Origin: Bacillota bacterium
GTDB lineage: Bacteria > Bacillota_A > Clostridia > Lachnospirales > Lachnospiraceae
Direction: 5' to 3'
Assembly (NCBI GenBank): GCA_023407175.1
Contig: JAEYMU010000042.1
Coordinates: 49,863 to 113,862 of the forward strand
DNA: 64,000 nucleotides
The number at the start of each line of letters is the position of its first letter. Position 1 is the first letter of the stretch. Shown one piece after another: positions 9,508 to 18,928 of the stretch. The notes beneath the pieces are model-generated. The model had not been told where the DNA came from. It searched no databases and saw only the letters and a list, made by a program, of their open reading frames with translations. The position numbers and the translations under genes were made by a program.

Positions 9508-12500
9508 ATGATTATTATGACAGTAAAAAAATCCAAAAAGGGCAAGATCGGTATGAGTGTGATTGCGGTTTTTGTCCTGATTGCGATTGTATTTAACGGT
9601 GTCATGGTGACTAGCTACGATACGATAGCGGCAACGAACGGCAAGATTACCATGAAAAATGTCGACCGTGCTTATACGCTGGCCGAGGGTACACAAGTGT
9701 GTACCGATCTGGAAAGTGAGGGTGCTACCCTGCTTTATAATAAAGACAACATACTGCCGTTGAATGGCAGCAAAGTTACCATTCTTGGCGCTTGCTCCCA
9801 TAACTATGTGCAGGGAGGCACAGGTTCGGCAGGCGGCCGTGATGATTCGAATACGGCGATGATGGATAAGGCTTTTGCCAATGCCGGCATCGATTACAAC
9901 AAGGAGGCGTGGACCTGGCTTGACAATGCACTTGGCAATGGTTCGGATATACATAATGGCAGCGTGAATGCAGAATATCTCGCTGCGGATGATCCTGCCG
10001 CAAGCTATAGCTGGACTTCCTACCAGCAAATTCATGAATTCAGCATCCAAACATACGAAAAATTTGTTACAGAGGACTTAATCGGTGATTATAGTGATGT
10101 TGCAATTGTTACGTTTTCCCGTTCGGGTGCGGAAGGTGCATCCCCCTCTCTGGACTATGACGGAAACCTTGATACGACCACAGGGCGTACCTATCTGGAG
10201 CTTGACGACAATGAAAAGGCCCTGCTGGCATTTTGCAAGGAGCATTTTAAATCCACTGTCGTGCTTGTTAATTCCGCCGTACCGATAGAATGCGGCTTTG
10301 TCAATAATTCGGCGTATAATGTGGGTGCCGTTCTCTGGATTGGTCATCCGGGTGAAGCCGGTATGTACGGTGTAGCAAATATTCTCAGCGGAAAGACAAA
10401 TCCTTCCGGCCAAGTGGTTGATACCTGGACCTATGATATGTCCACAAACCCTACATACTATTCGGCTGACGACCAGACTTATTCCAATATCACGCTGAAT
10501 TCAAAAAACAAGTACTATGAGTATAATGAAGGCATTTATGTGGGTTATCGTTACTATGAAACAGCAGATGCATCAGGCTATTTTGATAGTACTGAGTTTG
10601 GCAGTATCAAGTTCAAGGGCAACCTGTCAGAAGGCAAGTACTATTCGGAATTGAATGCGAACGGTACCTATGAAGAACAGAAGGCAGCTGGTCCTATGGC
10701 CACCTATTCCGGCTATGAAGAGGTCGTTCAGTTCCCCTTCGGCTATGGACTGTCTTACACGACCTTCACACAGAAAATTAAGAGTGAGGATGTTACACTG
10801 GAGGCACACGGTCAGAATTCTGTGACTGTTACTGTAAAGAATACAGGCAGTGTTGCAGGTAAAAGCGTTGTTCAGCTTTATATGCAAGCGCCCTATAACC
10901 AGGATAGCTCCCTTGGCGTCTCCGGCGTTGGTCTTGAAAAGGCGCAGGTAGTGCTGATTGGCTTTGCCAAGACAGATATGCTGGAGCCGGGAAAATCACA
11001 GGACGTTACAATTGAGTTTTCCACCGATGATCTGGCAAGCTTTGATGAATTTGGTCAGGGCTGCTATGTGCTTGAAAAGGGTGATTATACGTTCCATGTA
11101 TCTCCAAATGCTCATGGCTGGGCCAAGGAAGAAGCATATGGCAGTGACTACGACAGCCTGACCGTTTCTCTTGACGAAACGACTGTGTATAACGACAAAG
11201 ATGCTGGAGCACGTGTTGGAACCATGAATGGAGTGACTGTTACGGAAGGAACGACAGCCGTAAATGCCATGAATGATATCACTGCGGGAGATGGTGCCAT
11301 GCTGGTCAACAGCGGAGCATCCGGTACCTATACTCTGGGATATCTGTCAAGAAGTAACTTCTATACAGGTATGGTAGAGATCATGTCCTATCAGTCCGAT
11401 GATTATACAGGTGTTTATAGCGGCAATGGCTATGTATGGTCCGCCGACGGTAAAGGCACGACCCCGGTTGTGACCGGGGATGTGGCGGGACAGCGGAAGG
11501 CGGCAGATATTGTTCAGGAGGCGATTGAAACAACGCCTAAGAGCCTTGAGGATTCAAGCGGTGTTTCAGAGGGTATGACATATAATTATGGAAGCATCCT
11601 GGCCAACGGCATATCCTTTGGTGACGGCAATACCTCCAAGACGCTGTATGGCTATGGCAACGATACCTATATTAATATGAAGTATACCAAAGATGGTTTG
11701 CTGCAATCCGATGATAGCTATCTCAAGGCATTAAGCGGCATTGACATCACTTGGAGTGCAGCCTATTATGTAGCTCTTGATTCCAACGGAGAAACCGTTA
11801 AGGATACGGATGGCTATGTCAAGATTTATGATACAGAGGCGGATGCCAATGCCGAGGGCACCGCAACCAAATTGCAGTGTGAACACCTGTCCGGTGTTCC
11901 TGCCGCTGATTATGAACGTTGGGATAAGCTGACGAACGAGCTTACCTTCAAGGAAGCAGATGATTTAATGGGAGAAAACGGTTGGCATACCTATGGGGCT
12001 GACTCAGTTGGCAAAAAGTTCGGTCTTGCGGTTGACGGACCCGGCGAAGCCGGCAATGCACAGAATGCAGACTGTACCTGGTGGCCTTGTGCGGTTATCA
12101 TTGCTGCCACATGGAATACGGAACTTGCCGAGGCGGAAGGCGTGGCTTACGGGCATCAGGATCTTTTGAATAATACCCCAAGCTGCTATGCACCGGCTAT
12201 GAATACCCACAGAACTCCATTTGGCGGACGTGATTTCGAATACTACTCGGAAGACGGCTTTATTGCAGGTGTTATTGGCGGTCATGTTGTACAGGGCTTG
12301 CAGTCTACCGGTATGCATGTATTTATCAAGCATTTTGCTTTAAATGATTCCGATACAAACCGCGGAGGTGTTAATACCTGGGCAGACGAAATGTCCATTC
12401 GTGAGATCTATGCGAAGCCCTATGAAATCAGCACCAAGTATTTTGATGCAGATGGTATTATGGGTTCACTGAACAGCATGGGTATGGCCTGGTCCCATTC

Positions 12501-12912
12501 AGGCTTTTATATCACCATGGCCCGTGAAGAATGGGGCTGGAATGGTTTTCTGATTACCGACGGTGACGGTTCCTCCAGCGATGTTTATAACAACTATTCC
12601 TTCTGGACTCTGGGTACCCAGGGAGGGATTCTGGGCAGCGGCGATCTGTCAGCCAACACGGCTTATGCCTCCATTGGTACGGACGGTTCAGGTGCCACGA
12701 ATTATATTAACTATACACTCCATAATATTGCACGGAATGCACTATATCAATACAGCCACAATATCGATAAGCTGAATGCCGTTACGACGGTTACTCCAAA
12801 CACAGCACTGCCTATGATTATTATCATTGTCGGTGATGCTATCCTCCTGCTCGGCATTTTGATCGTATTGTTCGCAGTGGCGCTGCCCGGCATGAAGAAG
12901 AAAAAAGCATAA
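9508..12912 (+). CDS. Membrane-anchored GH3-family glycosidase with permuted domain order (cassette 2)
   Basis: An 1134-residue paralog of the protein at 3239. The start is ATG 9508 or ATG 9517, both behind AAGGAGG. Order: N-terminal membrane helix (about residues 14-34), GH3 C-terminal domain (LYNKDNILPL; RSGAEGAS with E209), Fn3-like domain (NSVTVTVKNTGSVAGKSVV), a linker, GH3 barrel (VDGPGEAGN, GGRDFEYYSEDG, KHFALNDSDTNRGG, LITDGDG with D1018) and a C-terminal helix before KKKKKA. Compared with cassette 1 it has extra sequence near residues 330-395 and 630-740. It carries the same departures from the GH3 norm (TDGDG instead of TDW, no Arg in the DGP loop), so these are a subfamily trait and not errors. 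Confidence 0.85.
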   Translation: MIIMTVKKSKKGKIGMSVIAVFVLIAIVFNGVMVTSYDTIAATNGKITMKNVDRAYTLAEGTQVCTDLESEGATLLYNKDNILPLNGSKVTILGACSHNYVQGGTGSAGGRDDSNTAMMDKAFANAGIDYNKEAWTWLDNALGNGSDIHNGSVNAEYLAADDPAASYSWTSYQQIHEFSIQTYEKFVTEDLIGDYSDVAIVTFSRSGAEGASPSLDYDGNLDTTTGRTYLELDDNEKALLAFCKEHFKSTVVLVNSAVPIECGFVNNSAYNVGAVLWIGHPGEAGMYGVANILSGKTNPSGQVVDTWTYDMSTNPTYYSADDQTYSNITLNSKNKYYEYNEGIYVGYRYYETADASGYFDSTEFGSIKFKGNLSEGKYYSELNANGTYEEQKAAGPMATYSGYEEVVQFPFGYGLSYTTFTQKIKSEDVTLEAHGQNSVTVTVKNTGSVAGKSVVQLYMQAPYNQDSSLGVSGVGLEKAQVVLIGFAKTDMLEPGKSQDVTIEFSTDDLASFDEFGQGCYVLEKGDYTFHVSPNAHGWAKEEAYGSDYDSLTVSLDETTVYNDKDAGARVGTMNGVTVTEGTTAVNAMNDITAGDGAMLVNSGASGTYTLGYLSRSNFYTGMVEIMSYQSDDYTGVYSGNGYVWSADGKGTTPVVTGDVAGQRKAADIVQEAIETTPKSLEDSSGVSEGMTYNYGSILANGISFGDGNTSKTLYGYGNDTYINMKYTKDGLLQSDDSYLKALSGIDITWSAAYYVALDSNGETVKDTDGYVKIYDTEADANAEGTATKLQCEHLSGVPAADYERWDKLTNELTFKEADDLMGENGWHTYGADSVGKKFGLAVDGPGEAGNAQNADCTWWPCAVIIAATWNTELAEAEGVAYGHQDLLNNTPSCYAPAMNTHRTPFGGRDFEYYSEDGFIAGVIGGHVVQGLQSTGMHVFIKHFALNDSDTNRGGVNTWADEMSIREIYAKPYEISTKYFDADGIMGSLNSMGMAWSHSGFYITMAREEWGWNGFLITDGDGSSSDVYNNYSFWTLGTQGGILGSGDLSANTAYASIGTDGSGATNYINYTLHNIARNALYQYSHNIDKLNAVTTVTPNTALPMIIIIVGDAILLLGILIVLFAVALPGMKKKKA

Positions 12913-12922
12913 TTTTAACCTC

Positions 12923-12957
12923 GATTTACCGGGAGCAATCCCGCTCCCGGTAAAATC
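12923..12957 (+). other. Intercistronic hairpin
   Basis: GATTTACCGGGAGC pairs with its complement (one bulged A) around a 6-nt loop. No T run follows and the next gene starts 31 nt later, so it more likely stabilises the upstream GH3 mRNA than terminates it. Confidence 0.55.
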
Positions 12958-12987
12958 TGATTATCATGATCAAGGAGAAATGATAAT

Positions 12988-14271
12988 ATGAAAAAAATTA
13001 ATAAAGTTATGTGCTGTGCTGCAGCTCTTGCTATATGCATCGGGACAATGTCCGGATTGACTGCCTGCAGTAATGGCAGCAGCAGTACTGCACCTGCCAA
13101 TTTTACTTTTAATACAGCGGATGGGTCGTTTTCCTTCGATGCTGTCCCCAATGCCGAAACCTATCTGGTCGGTGTCAGCAAGGTTTTGAATGATACCACA
13201 GGAAAGGCACTGCAGAATGTAAATGGTGCCGTTGAGACTACCAAAGCAGACGGAAGCACCTGCTATATCTGGTCTGAACAATCAGGCTCCAGTGCCGGAC
13301 TTGCTGATAACGATAACGACGGTAAGGTAACAGGTACGGTCGTATTCCGTGAATATTCCTCCTCAGCAACGACAGTTGGGGATGTTCTTTCTATGGATAA
13401 ACTGCCGCTTGGTCATTATATCGTACAGGCGATGGCTGCCTCCAACGATAAGCTTCCCAATCCAGAGCCTGCGATGTCGGAGTTTGTAATGTGCGGAACG
13501 CTGGCAATGCCTTCCGGCTTTACAGCCCAGGTTAACAGTGAGGGCTATATGGAGATTACCGCACCGAGCAGCTACTATCTGAACTGCCTTACTGTGACGG
13601 GCATGCCGGAAAAGATGGTATTTGAGATTATGGACGGAACCACAAGTGTTGAGACGATTACTATGGATGATTTCTCCTATACCAATACAGTGAATGGTCC
13701 GAATAAGGCATATACCTTCACGAACAATACGGTAACCGGCACGACTAAGCTGGATACAGGTAAGGAATACACGGTAACGGTTACAGCCGCAGGTGACGGC
13801 GATCAGATTAAGGATGCTTCTGCACCTGCATATATGGCCACGGCAACAGCCGCAGCAGAGTTCGCCACCACATATGATACTTCTGCTTCCGGAATCTGCG
13901 GTGATTATAGCATTGCCGTAACCATTGGCCTTGATGCTGACGGTAATAATATTTACGAGCTGACTGCTTCCGTTAATAATATCACGATTCTTCGTGAGAG
14001 CGGAATTTATAATACCCAAGGAGTCATTGAAACGCTGGATGATTTGAACACCTATGCAGAGGGTATCACGCTTAGCTTTACAACGATGAAATCGGATGCC
14101 GGTTCCGCTATTCTTGACGGCAAGACACTTACCGTTACAAAGGGTACGACTTCGGGCGGTTGGGGTGCTCCAGACAAGACAACCTATAACCTGACTGGCA
14201 CGGGGCTGTCATTGGACGGTACTTCATTTGATCTCGCTGTGCCGACTAATACCGGCGGATTTCCCTTCTAA
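12988..14271 (+). CDS. Lipoprotein with Fn3-like beta-sandwich domains (cassette 2)
   Basis: A 427-residue lipoprotein; ATG 12988 follows AAGGAGAAATGATAAT. The signal peptide ends at the lipobox LTAC (Cys near residue 27). The mature start APANFTFNTADGSFSF aligns with the cassette 1 lipoprotein; this one is about 100 residues longer. It contains several Thr/Gly-rich beta segments such as GKEYTVTVTAAGDGDQIKD, typical of tandem Fn3 or Ig-like modules, and no visible catalytic motif. A role as surface ligand-binding partner of the GH3 and permease is inferred from its conserved middle position in both cassettes. Confidence 0.8.
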   Translation: MKKINKVMCCAAALAICIGTMSGLTACSNGSSSTAPANFTFNTADGSFSFDAVPNAETYLVGVSKVLNDTTGKALQNVNGAVETTKADGSTCYIWSEQSGSSAGLADNDNDGKVTGTVVFREYSSSATTVGDVLSMDKLPLGHYIVQAMAASNDKLPNPEPAMSEFVMCGTLAMPSGFTAQVNSEGYMEITAPSSYYLNCLTVTGMPEKMVFEIMDGTTSVETITMDDFSYTNTVNGPNKAYTFTNNTVTGTTKLDTGKEYTVTVTAAGDGDQIKDASAPAYMATATAAAEFATTYDTSASGICGDYSIAVTIGLDADGNNIYELTASVNNITILRESGIYNTQGVIETLDDLNTYAEGITLSFTTMKSDAGSAILDGKTLTVTKGTTSGGWGAPDKTTYNLTGTGLSLDGTSFDLAVPTNTGGFPF

Positions 14272-14296
14272 TCACATTTGAGAAGCTATGATAATA

Positions 14297-14337
14297 AAGC
14301 ATCAACCGTTCCAGAGGTCTCTGAAACGGTTGATGCT
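14297..14337 (+). other. Intercistronic hairpin before the permease gene
   Basis: AAGCATCAACCGTTCCAGAG pairs with its near-perfect complement (one mismatch), with no T run behind it. It may act as a partial terminator or processing site lowering permease expression relative to the surface proteins. Confidence 0.5.
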
Positions 14338-14374
14338 TCAAACAGGAATATATTATGTCATGGAGAAAAAATAA

Positions 14375-16102
14375 ATGGACAATAATGTACTTACACAAAC
14401 GGAGGCCGCTGTATCCAAACAGAAAGGGGAACCCTGCGGGCTTTCTAAAAAATTGAATCAGTATTTCCACCATCTTGACCGGGGAGGTACATTAAAGGGT
14501 GAAGTGATGGCCGGTATTGCAATGTTTTCTTTGGCCATCTGCGTGATATTTATGAATATGCAAATTGTGGCCGGCGCTGTTAACGGCAAGGTTGAACTGG
14601 GGACTTCACCCGGAGATCCCACCAATATCGCGGCTGCATCAACCTATGCCCAGATTTACATTGGTTCGATTTTGATTGCCTTTATTGGCAGCCTGATCAT
14701 TGGTCTGGTGGCAGGATTGCCTTTCGCACAGCTTTCTACAATGGGCTTTGCAAGCTCAATGCTTAGTCTGGTTGGCACAGAAGCTGGTCTTACCTATTAC
14801 AATCTGCTGTTCATCAATTTTATTGCAGCCCTGATTTATGGCCTGGTTGTCGGAGTACCGGTTGTCAGAGAAGGTGTATATAAAGCACTGCCTGCATCCG
14901 TTCGCAGGGCATTGCCGGCTGCTGCCGGACTGATATTTGCTTTTGCGGCTCTGAAGATGAGTGGGTTTGTTACCACATCTGATATCGCTTTAGGTAATAT
15001 TGGCGGGCAATCTATTACCGTCATAACAGGCTTTGCTGATTTCTCCGGAGGGAAAAAAATGGCTACCTTTGCTTTTATCGGTGCGATTGCTGCGATTCTT
15101 ATATATTGCATACTAAAGGGCTTCAAGCGTAAGCATCCAGTATTTTGGTCATTGGCAGGAGGTACCGGACTTTTTATTCTTATCGATATTATCTTCTGCG
15201 GCCTGGATGTGGCAAATACGGATTCCTTCATCAATTTCGGAAGGGTATGGATGATTACCGCCTCACAGGCCAGTATGGAAACACCCTTTGGAGACAGCTA
15301 TCTAACCTACTTCGGCCCTGCTATAAAAGAGGTATTTTCGAATTTCAGTGATATTTTCACGAAGGGAGCAGACTTCTCTGCATATACCGGCAGCACTTTG
15401 GCACTGGTACTTAGCGGCGTGCTTTGTTATGTATTTATGGGCGTATATGATGCAGAAGGCACAATGCTGGCTGTTAAGGATGCACTGAACCGTAATGCAA
15501 ATGAAGCGGGAAGGGTTGATTTTGATAGTCAGAAGGGGATACGTAAGATATTGCTTTGCAATGCGGGCATGAATATCATTGCGCCGTTTTTGGGTATTGG
15601 CGGGATATCTGTCAGCAAGACCTCCGTGGCGGCCACAGAGGATAACGGCAAATCCGGCCTCGCATCCATTGTGGCCGGCATCGGCTTTCTGATTTCTCTG
15701 TTCCTTATGTTGTTCCCTGTATTGTTTGCAACAGTCACATATCCTGTATACAGTATGAATCAATGGAACTATGACGCATATGGCAACGGAGGATTTGTTT
15801 ATTTGATGCAGGGGGCAGCCTTTGGTATTGCTGACGCAGTCATGGTATGCGTAGGACTTTCCATGCTGCGTGCACTTAAAAATATAAATTGGAGAGAGCT
15901 TGCAGACTGGATACCGGCCGTTGTAACGGTTGCAGCATCGGCGGTGCTCACAAATCTTGCTTTCGGCATAGCTCTGGGAGTCATTGTGTTCTGCCTGATC
16001 AGGCTGCTTTCCTTCCGTAAGGGCAGCAAGCTTGCTATTCCGACTGTTGTACTGCTGGCACTGATGATTGTTATGCTGGTACAGCAATATGTATTCATAT
16101 AA
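14375..16102 (+). CDS. NCS2-family permease, AzgA-like (cassette 2)
   Basis: A 575-residue polytopic membrane protein, clearly paralogous to the permease at 7327: FHHLDRGGTLKGEVMAG near the N-terminus, LPASVRRALPAAAGLIFAF, and FMGVYDAEGTMLAV. The AzgA signature helix reads SKTSVAATEDNGKSGL here, so the Glu retained in the first permease (KES) is Thr416 (KTS) in this copy. The two may therefore differ in substrate or coupling. It ends cassette 2; the hairpin at 16117-16156 follows. Confidence 0.8.
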   Translation: MDNNVLTQTEAAVSKQKGEPCGLSKKLNQYFHHLDRGGTLKGEVMAGIAMFSLAICVIFMNMQIVAGAVNGKVELGTSPGDPTNIAAASTYAQIYIGSILIAFIGSLIIGLVAGLPFAQLSTMGFASSMLSLVGTEAGLTYYNLLFINFIAALIYGLVVGVPVVREGVYKALPASVRRALPAAAGLIFAFAALKMSGFVTTSDIALGNIGGQSITVITGFADFSGGKKMATFAFIGAIAAILIYCILKGFKRKHPVFWSLAGGTGLFILIDIIFCGLDVANTDSFINFGRVWMITASQASMETPFGDSYLTYFGPAIKEVFSNFSDIFTKGADFSAYTGSTLALVLSGVLCYVFMGVYDAEGTMLAVKDALNRNANEAGRVDFDSQKGIRKILLCNAGMNIIAPFLGIGGISVSKTSVAATEDNGKSGLASIVAGIGFLISLFLMLFPVLFATVTYPVYSMNQWNYDAYGNGGFVYLMQGAAFGIADAVMVCVGLSMLRALKNINWRELADWIPAVVTVAASAVLTNLAFGIALGVIVFCLIRLLSFRKGSKLAIPTVVLLALMIVMLVQQYVFI

Positions 16103-16116
16103 GGGAATGTAGATGA

Positions 16117-16156
16117 AAGAGCATTCTGATTTGCTTTTTAAGTCAGGGTGCTCTTT
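16117..16156 (+). terminator. Weak terminator-like hairpin after cassette 2
   Basis: AAAGAGCATTCTGATTT pairs with AAGTCAGGGTGCTCTTT through several G-U pairs. There is no T run, so termination may be partial. Confidence 0.45.
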
Positions 16157-16276
16157 CCAATCCACCTACAGGATAGGCTTAAAACTAAGGAGGACAAGTA
16201 ATTCCTGCTGCATTGGATATGTGCAATACAGACGAATAATATGATCAAAACCATATGGTTTTTACACAAAAAGTAC

Positions 16277-16350
16277 AGATTATGCTTGAAAATTAGCAGT
16301 TTATGCAAAAAATATGCACAAAAAATATAGTGTGCTAAGATACAATTGTT
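16277..16350 (+). promoter_or_regulatory. LytTR-type direct-repeat promoter, copy C
   Basis: AGATTATGC (16277-16285) and AGTTTATGC (16298-16306) are 21 bp apart, TATGC recurs 11 bp later, and TACAAT at 16341-16346 is the likely -10. It drives the GH3 / GtrA / glycosyltransferase / chemoreceptor operon with a leader of about 90 nt. Confidence 0.7.
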
Positions 16351-16447
16351 AAAGCAGTGGACCGTTAAGCTAAGAAGGGGGTAAAATTCAACTAAAAATT
16401 TATTCATACGGAATAGCATATTACTTAAGGAGATTGAAGGAAGTCAT

Positions 16448-18868
16448 ATGAAATATAAAGAGCTAATTGAAAAAATGACGTTAGAAGAAAAAGCATCCTT
16501 ACTATCAGGTAAGGATTTCTGGCAGACCCAGGATATCAAAAAGCACGGAATTAAGAGCATGTTTCTTGCGGACGGACCGCATGGAATCAGAAAGCAGGAG
16601 GCGGCGGCAGATCATCTTGGATTAAATCCCAGTATATCGGCAACCTGCTTTCCGACCGCAGCAACGATTGCCAACAGTTGGAATGAAGAGCTGGGAGAAA
16701 GAATCGGAGAGCACCTGGGAGAGGAAGCAGCTTCCCAAAAGGTTAATGTTCTTTTGGGACCTGGTATCAATATGAAACGCAATCCCTTATGCGGGAGAAA
16801 TTTTGAATATTTCAGTGAGGACCCCTACCTGGCAGGAAAGCTGGGAGCAGCCTATATCAGAGGAATTCAGTCGAGGGGAATAGCTGCCTGTGTAAAGCAT
16901 TTTTGCGCAAATAATCAGGAGGAGCGGCGAATGTCCATCGATACGGTGGTGGATGAAAGAGCTCTGCGGGAAATATACCTGACGGCCTTTGAAATCGCCG
17001 TGAAAGAGGGGCATGTAAAGACGGTTATGTCCTCCTACAATAAACTGAATGGTACCTATACAAATGAAAATACCTACCTTATGGATATTCTGCGTAAGGA
17101 ATGGGGCTTTGATGGCTGTGTGATTACCGATTGGGGAGGCAGCAATGACCGGGTAGCAGGACTTCGTGCAGGCAATGAGCTGGAGATGCCGACAACGGCC
17201 GGAGAATCCAACCGGGAGATTGTCAGAGCCGTACAAAATGGCCAGATAAAGGAAGAAGAGCTGAATCAATGTGTGGATCGACTTCTGGAGCTGATATTTA
17301 CAACTCATGAGGCCTTAAATAAAGCACCGGGGAAAATCGACTTTAAAAAACATCATGAAATGGCTCAAAGAGCAGCCGAGGAATCCATTGTCCTGTTGAA
17401 GAATGAGGATAATATTCTGCCCCTGCATCATGGCGACAATGTGGCAGTTATCGGTGATTTTGCCAGAAATGCCAGATACCAGGGAGCCGGGTCCTCCATC
17501 GTCAATCCGGCTGTCCTGGAGCATACCATTACCCTGCTGGAGCAATCGGGATTAAACTGTATCGGATTTGAACCGGGCTTTCACCGCTATGGGAAGAAAA
17601 GCAGGGCACTGGAAGAAAAGGCCTGCATCCTTGCAGAGAAAGCAGATATTGTTCTCCTATATCTGGGGTTGGATGAGGTTACGGAGGCAGAAGGGCTTGA
17701 CCGGAAGGATATGAAGCTTCCCCAGAACCAGATTAGGCTGCTGAATGCAATCTATGAGGTGAATCCTAATATTGTAGTGGTATTATCCTGCGGCTCTGTA
17801 ATTGAGATGCCCTGGCACAGCAAGGCAAAGGGGCTGGTGCATGGTTATCTGAGCGGGCAGGCAGGGGCAAAGGCTATGCTAAGGGTACTGACAGGTAATG
17901 TCAATCCCTCCGGTAAATTGGCGGAAACCTATCCGATCTGCTATGAGGGGACTCCGACCTATCATTATTTTCCCGGAAAGGAAGTCAGTGTCGAATACAG
18001 GGAGAGTATTTTCATTGGCTACCGTTATTATGACACCTTGAAGGTTCCGGTGCTTTTTCCCTTTGGTTATGGTCTTAGCTATACCAGCTTTGAATATTCC
18101 AACCTATCGGTTGAAGAGGATAAGGTTACTTTCCAGATAAAGAATACGGGTAATGTCTGCGGTGGAGAGATAGCACAGCTATACGTGGGCTGCAAGTCCA
18201 GAGCAGTTTTCAGACCCAGGAAGGAGTTGAAGGGCTTTGCCAAGATATTCCTGGAGCCTGGAGAGATAAGAACAGTAACTCTTCCTTTTGATGACAAGAC
18301 CTTCCGTTATTTTAACGTAAAAACAGGCAGGTGGGAAACAGAGTCCGCAGAATATGAGCTTATGATCGGGGCCTCCTGTACAGATATCCGTTTGTCGGAT
18401 ACGCTGCCTGTCACAGGTCAGTCGATAATGCTTCCCTATGATAAGGAAAGGCTGCCATCCTATTATTCGGGGAAGATTAACAACGTCAGCCTGGAAGAAT
18501 TTGAACGGCTTTTAGAGCGGAAGGCTCCCTGTCCAAAGTGGAACAGGAGTGCGCCTCTCGATTATAACGACACAGTTGCACAGTGCCAATATGCAAGAGG
18601 ATGCTTTGCGAGATTTGCATATCATGCGGTTTGCTTTGCCCACTGGTTCTTGATAAAGATAGGGAAGCGAAGCAGTGCGAATCTGATTATAATGTCGGTT
18701 TACCATATGCCGTTTCGCGGTATTGCAAAGATGACCGGGGGAATCGTAAATATGCCGATGATCGATGGTGTTCTTATGATTGTCAATGGACATTTCTGGA
18801 AGGGCCTGGGCAAGGTTTTAAGTGAACGGAAAAAAATGAGGAAAGAGGCCAGGGCGAAGGAAGCATAG
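16448..18868 (+). CDS. GH3-family beta-glycosidase, conventional domain order
   Basis: An 806-residue cytoplasmic enzyme without signal peptide. The barrel comes first (LEEKASLLSGKDFW, DGPHGIR with D42, GRNFEYFSEDPYLAG, KHFCANNQEERR, VITDWGG with nucleophile D228), then the alpha/beta domain (ESIVLLKNEDNILPL; EAEGLDRKD with E415 as probable acid/base), then an Fn3-like domain (KVTFQIKNTGNVCGG). About 90 residues at the C-terminus are hydrophobic and basic (NMPMIDGVLMIVNGHFW, then KKMRKEARAKEA) and may associate with the membrane. Beta-glucosidase or beta-xylosidase activity on imported oligosaccharides is likely. Its intact active site contrasts with the two permuted paralogs under the same promoter type. 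Confidence 0.9.
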   Translation: MKYKELIEKMTLEEKASLLSGKDFWQTQDIKKHGIKSMFLADGPHGIRKQEAAADHLGLNPSISATCFPTAATIANSWNEELGERIGEHLGEEAASQKVNVLLGPGINMKRNPLCGRNFEYFSEDPYLAGKLGAAYIRGIQSRGIAACVKHFCANNQEERRMSIDTVVDERALREIYLTAFEIAVKEGHVKTVMSSYNKLNGTYTNENTYLMDILRKEWGFDGCVITDWGGSNDRVAGLRAGNELEMPTTAGESNREIVRAVQNGQIKEEELNQCVDRLLELIFTTHEALNKAPGKIDFKKHHEMAQRAAEESIVLLKNEDNILPLHHGDNVAVIGDFARNARYQGAGSSIVNPAVLEHTITLLEQSGLNCIGFEPGFHRYGKKSRALEEKACILAEKADIVLLYLGLDEVTEAEGLDRKDMKLPQNQIRLLNAIYEVNPNIVVVLSCGSVIEMPWHSKAKGLVHGYLSGQAGAKAMLRVLTGNVNPSGKLAETYPICYEGTPTYHYFPGKEVSVEYRESIFIGYRYYDTLKVPVLFPFGYGLSYTSFEYSNLSVEEDKVTFQIKNTGNVCGGEIAQLYVGCKSRAVFRPRKELKGFAKIFLEPGEIRTVTLPFDDKTFRYFNVKTGRWETESAEYELMIGASCTDIRLSDTLPVTGQSIMLPYDKERLPSYYSGKINNVSLEEFERLLERKAPCPKWNRSAPLDYNDTVAQCQYARGCFARFAYHAVCFAHWFLIKIGKRSSANLIIMSVYHMPFRGIAKMTGGIVNMPMIDGVLMIVNGHFWKGLGKVLSERKKMRKEARAKEA

Positions 18869-18928
18869 AAGGTTCGGCATGTATTTGGAGACGCAAAGCA
18901 TAAGCGCAGGAATGAGAGGTAGATCAAT

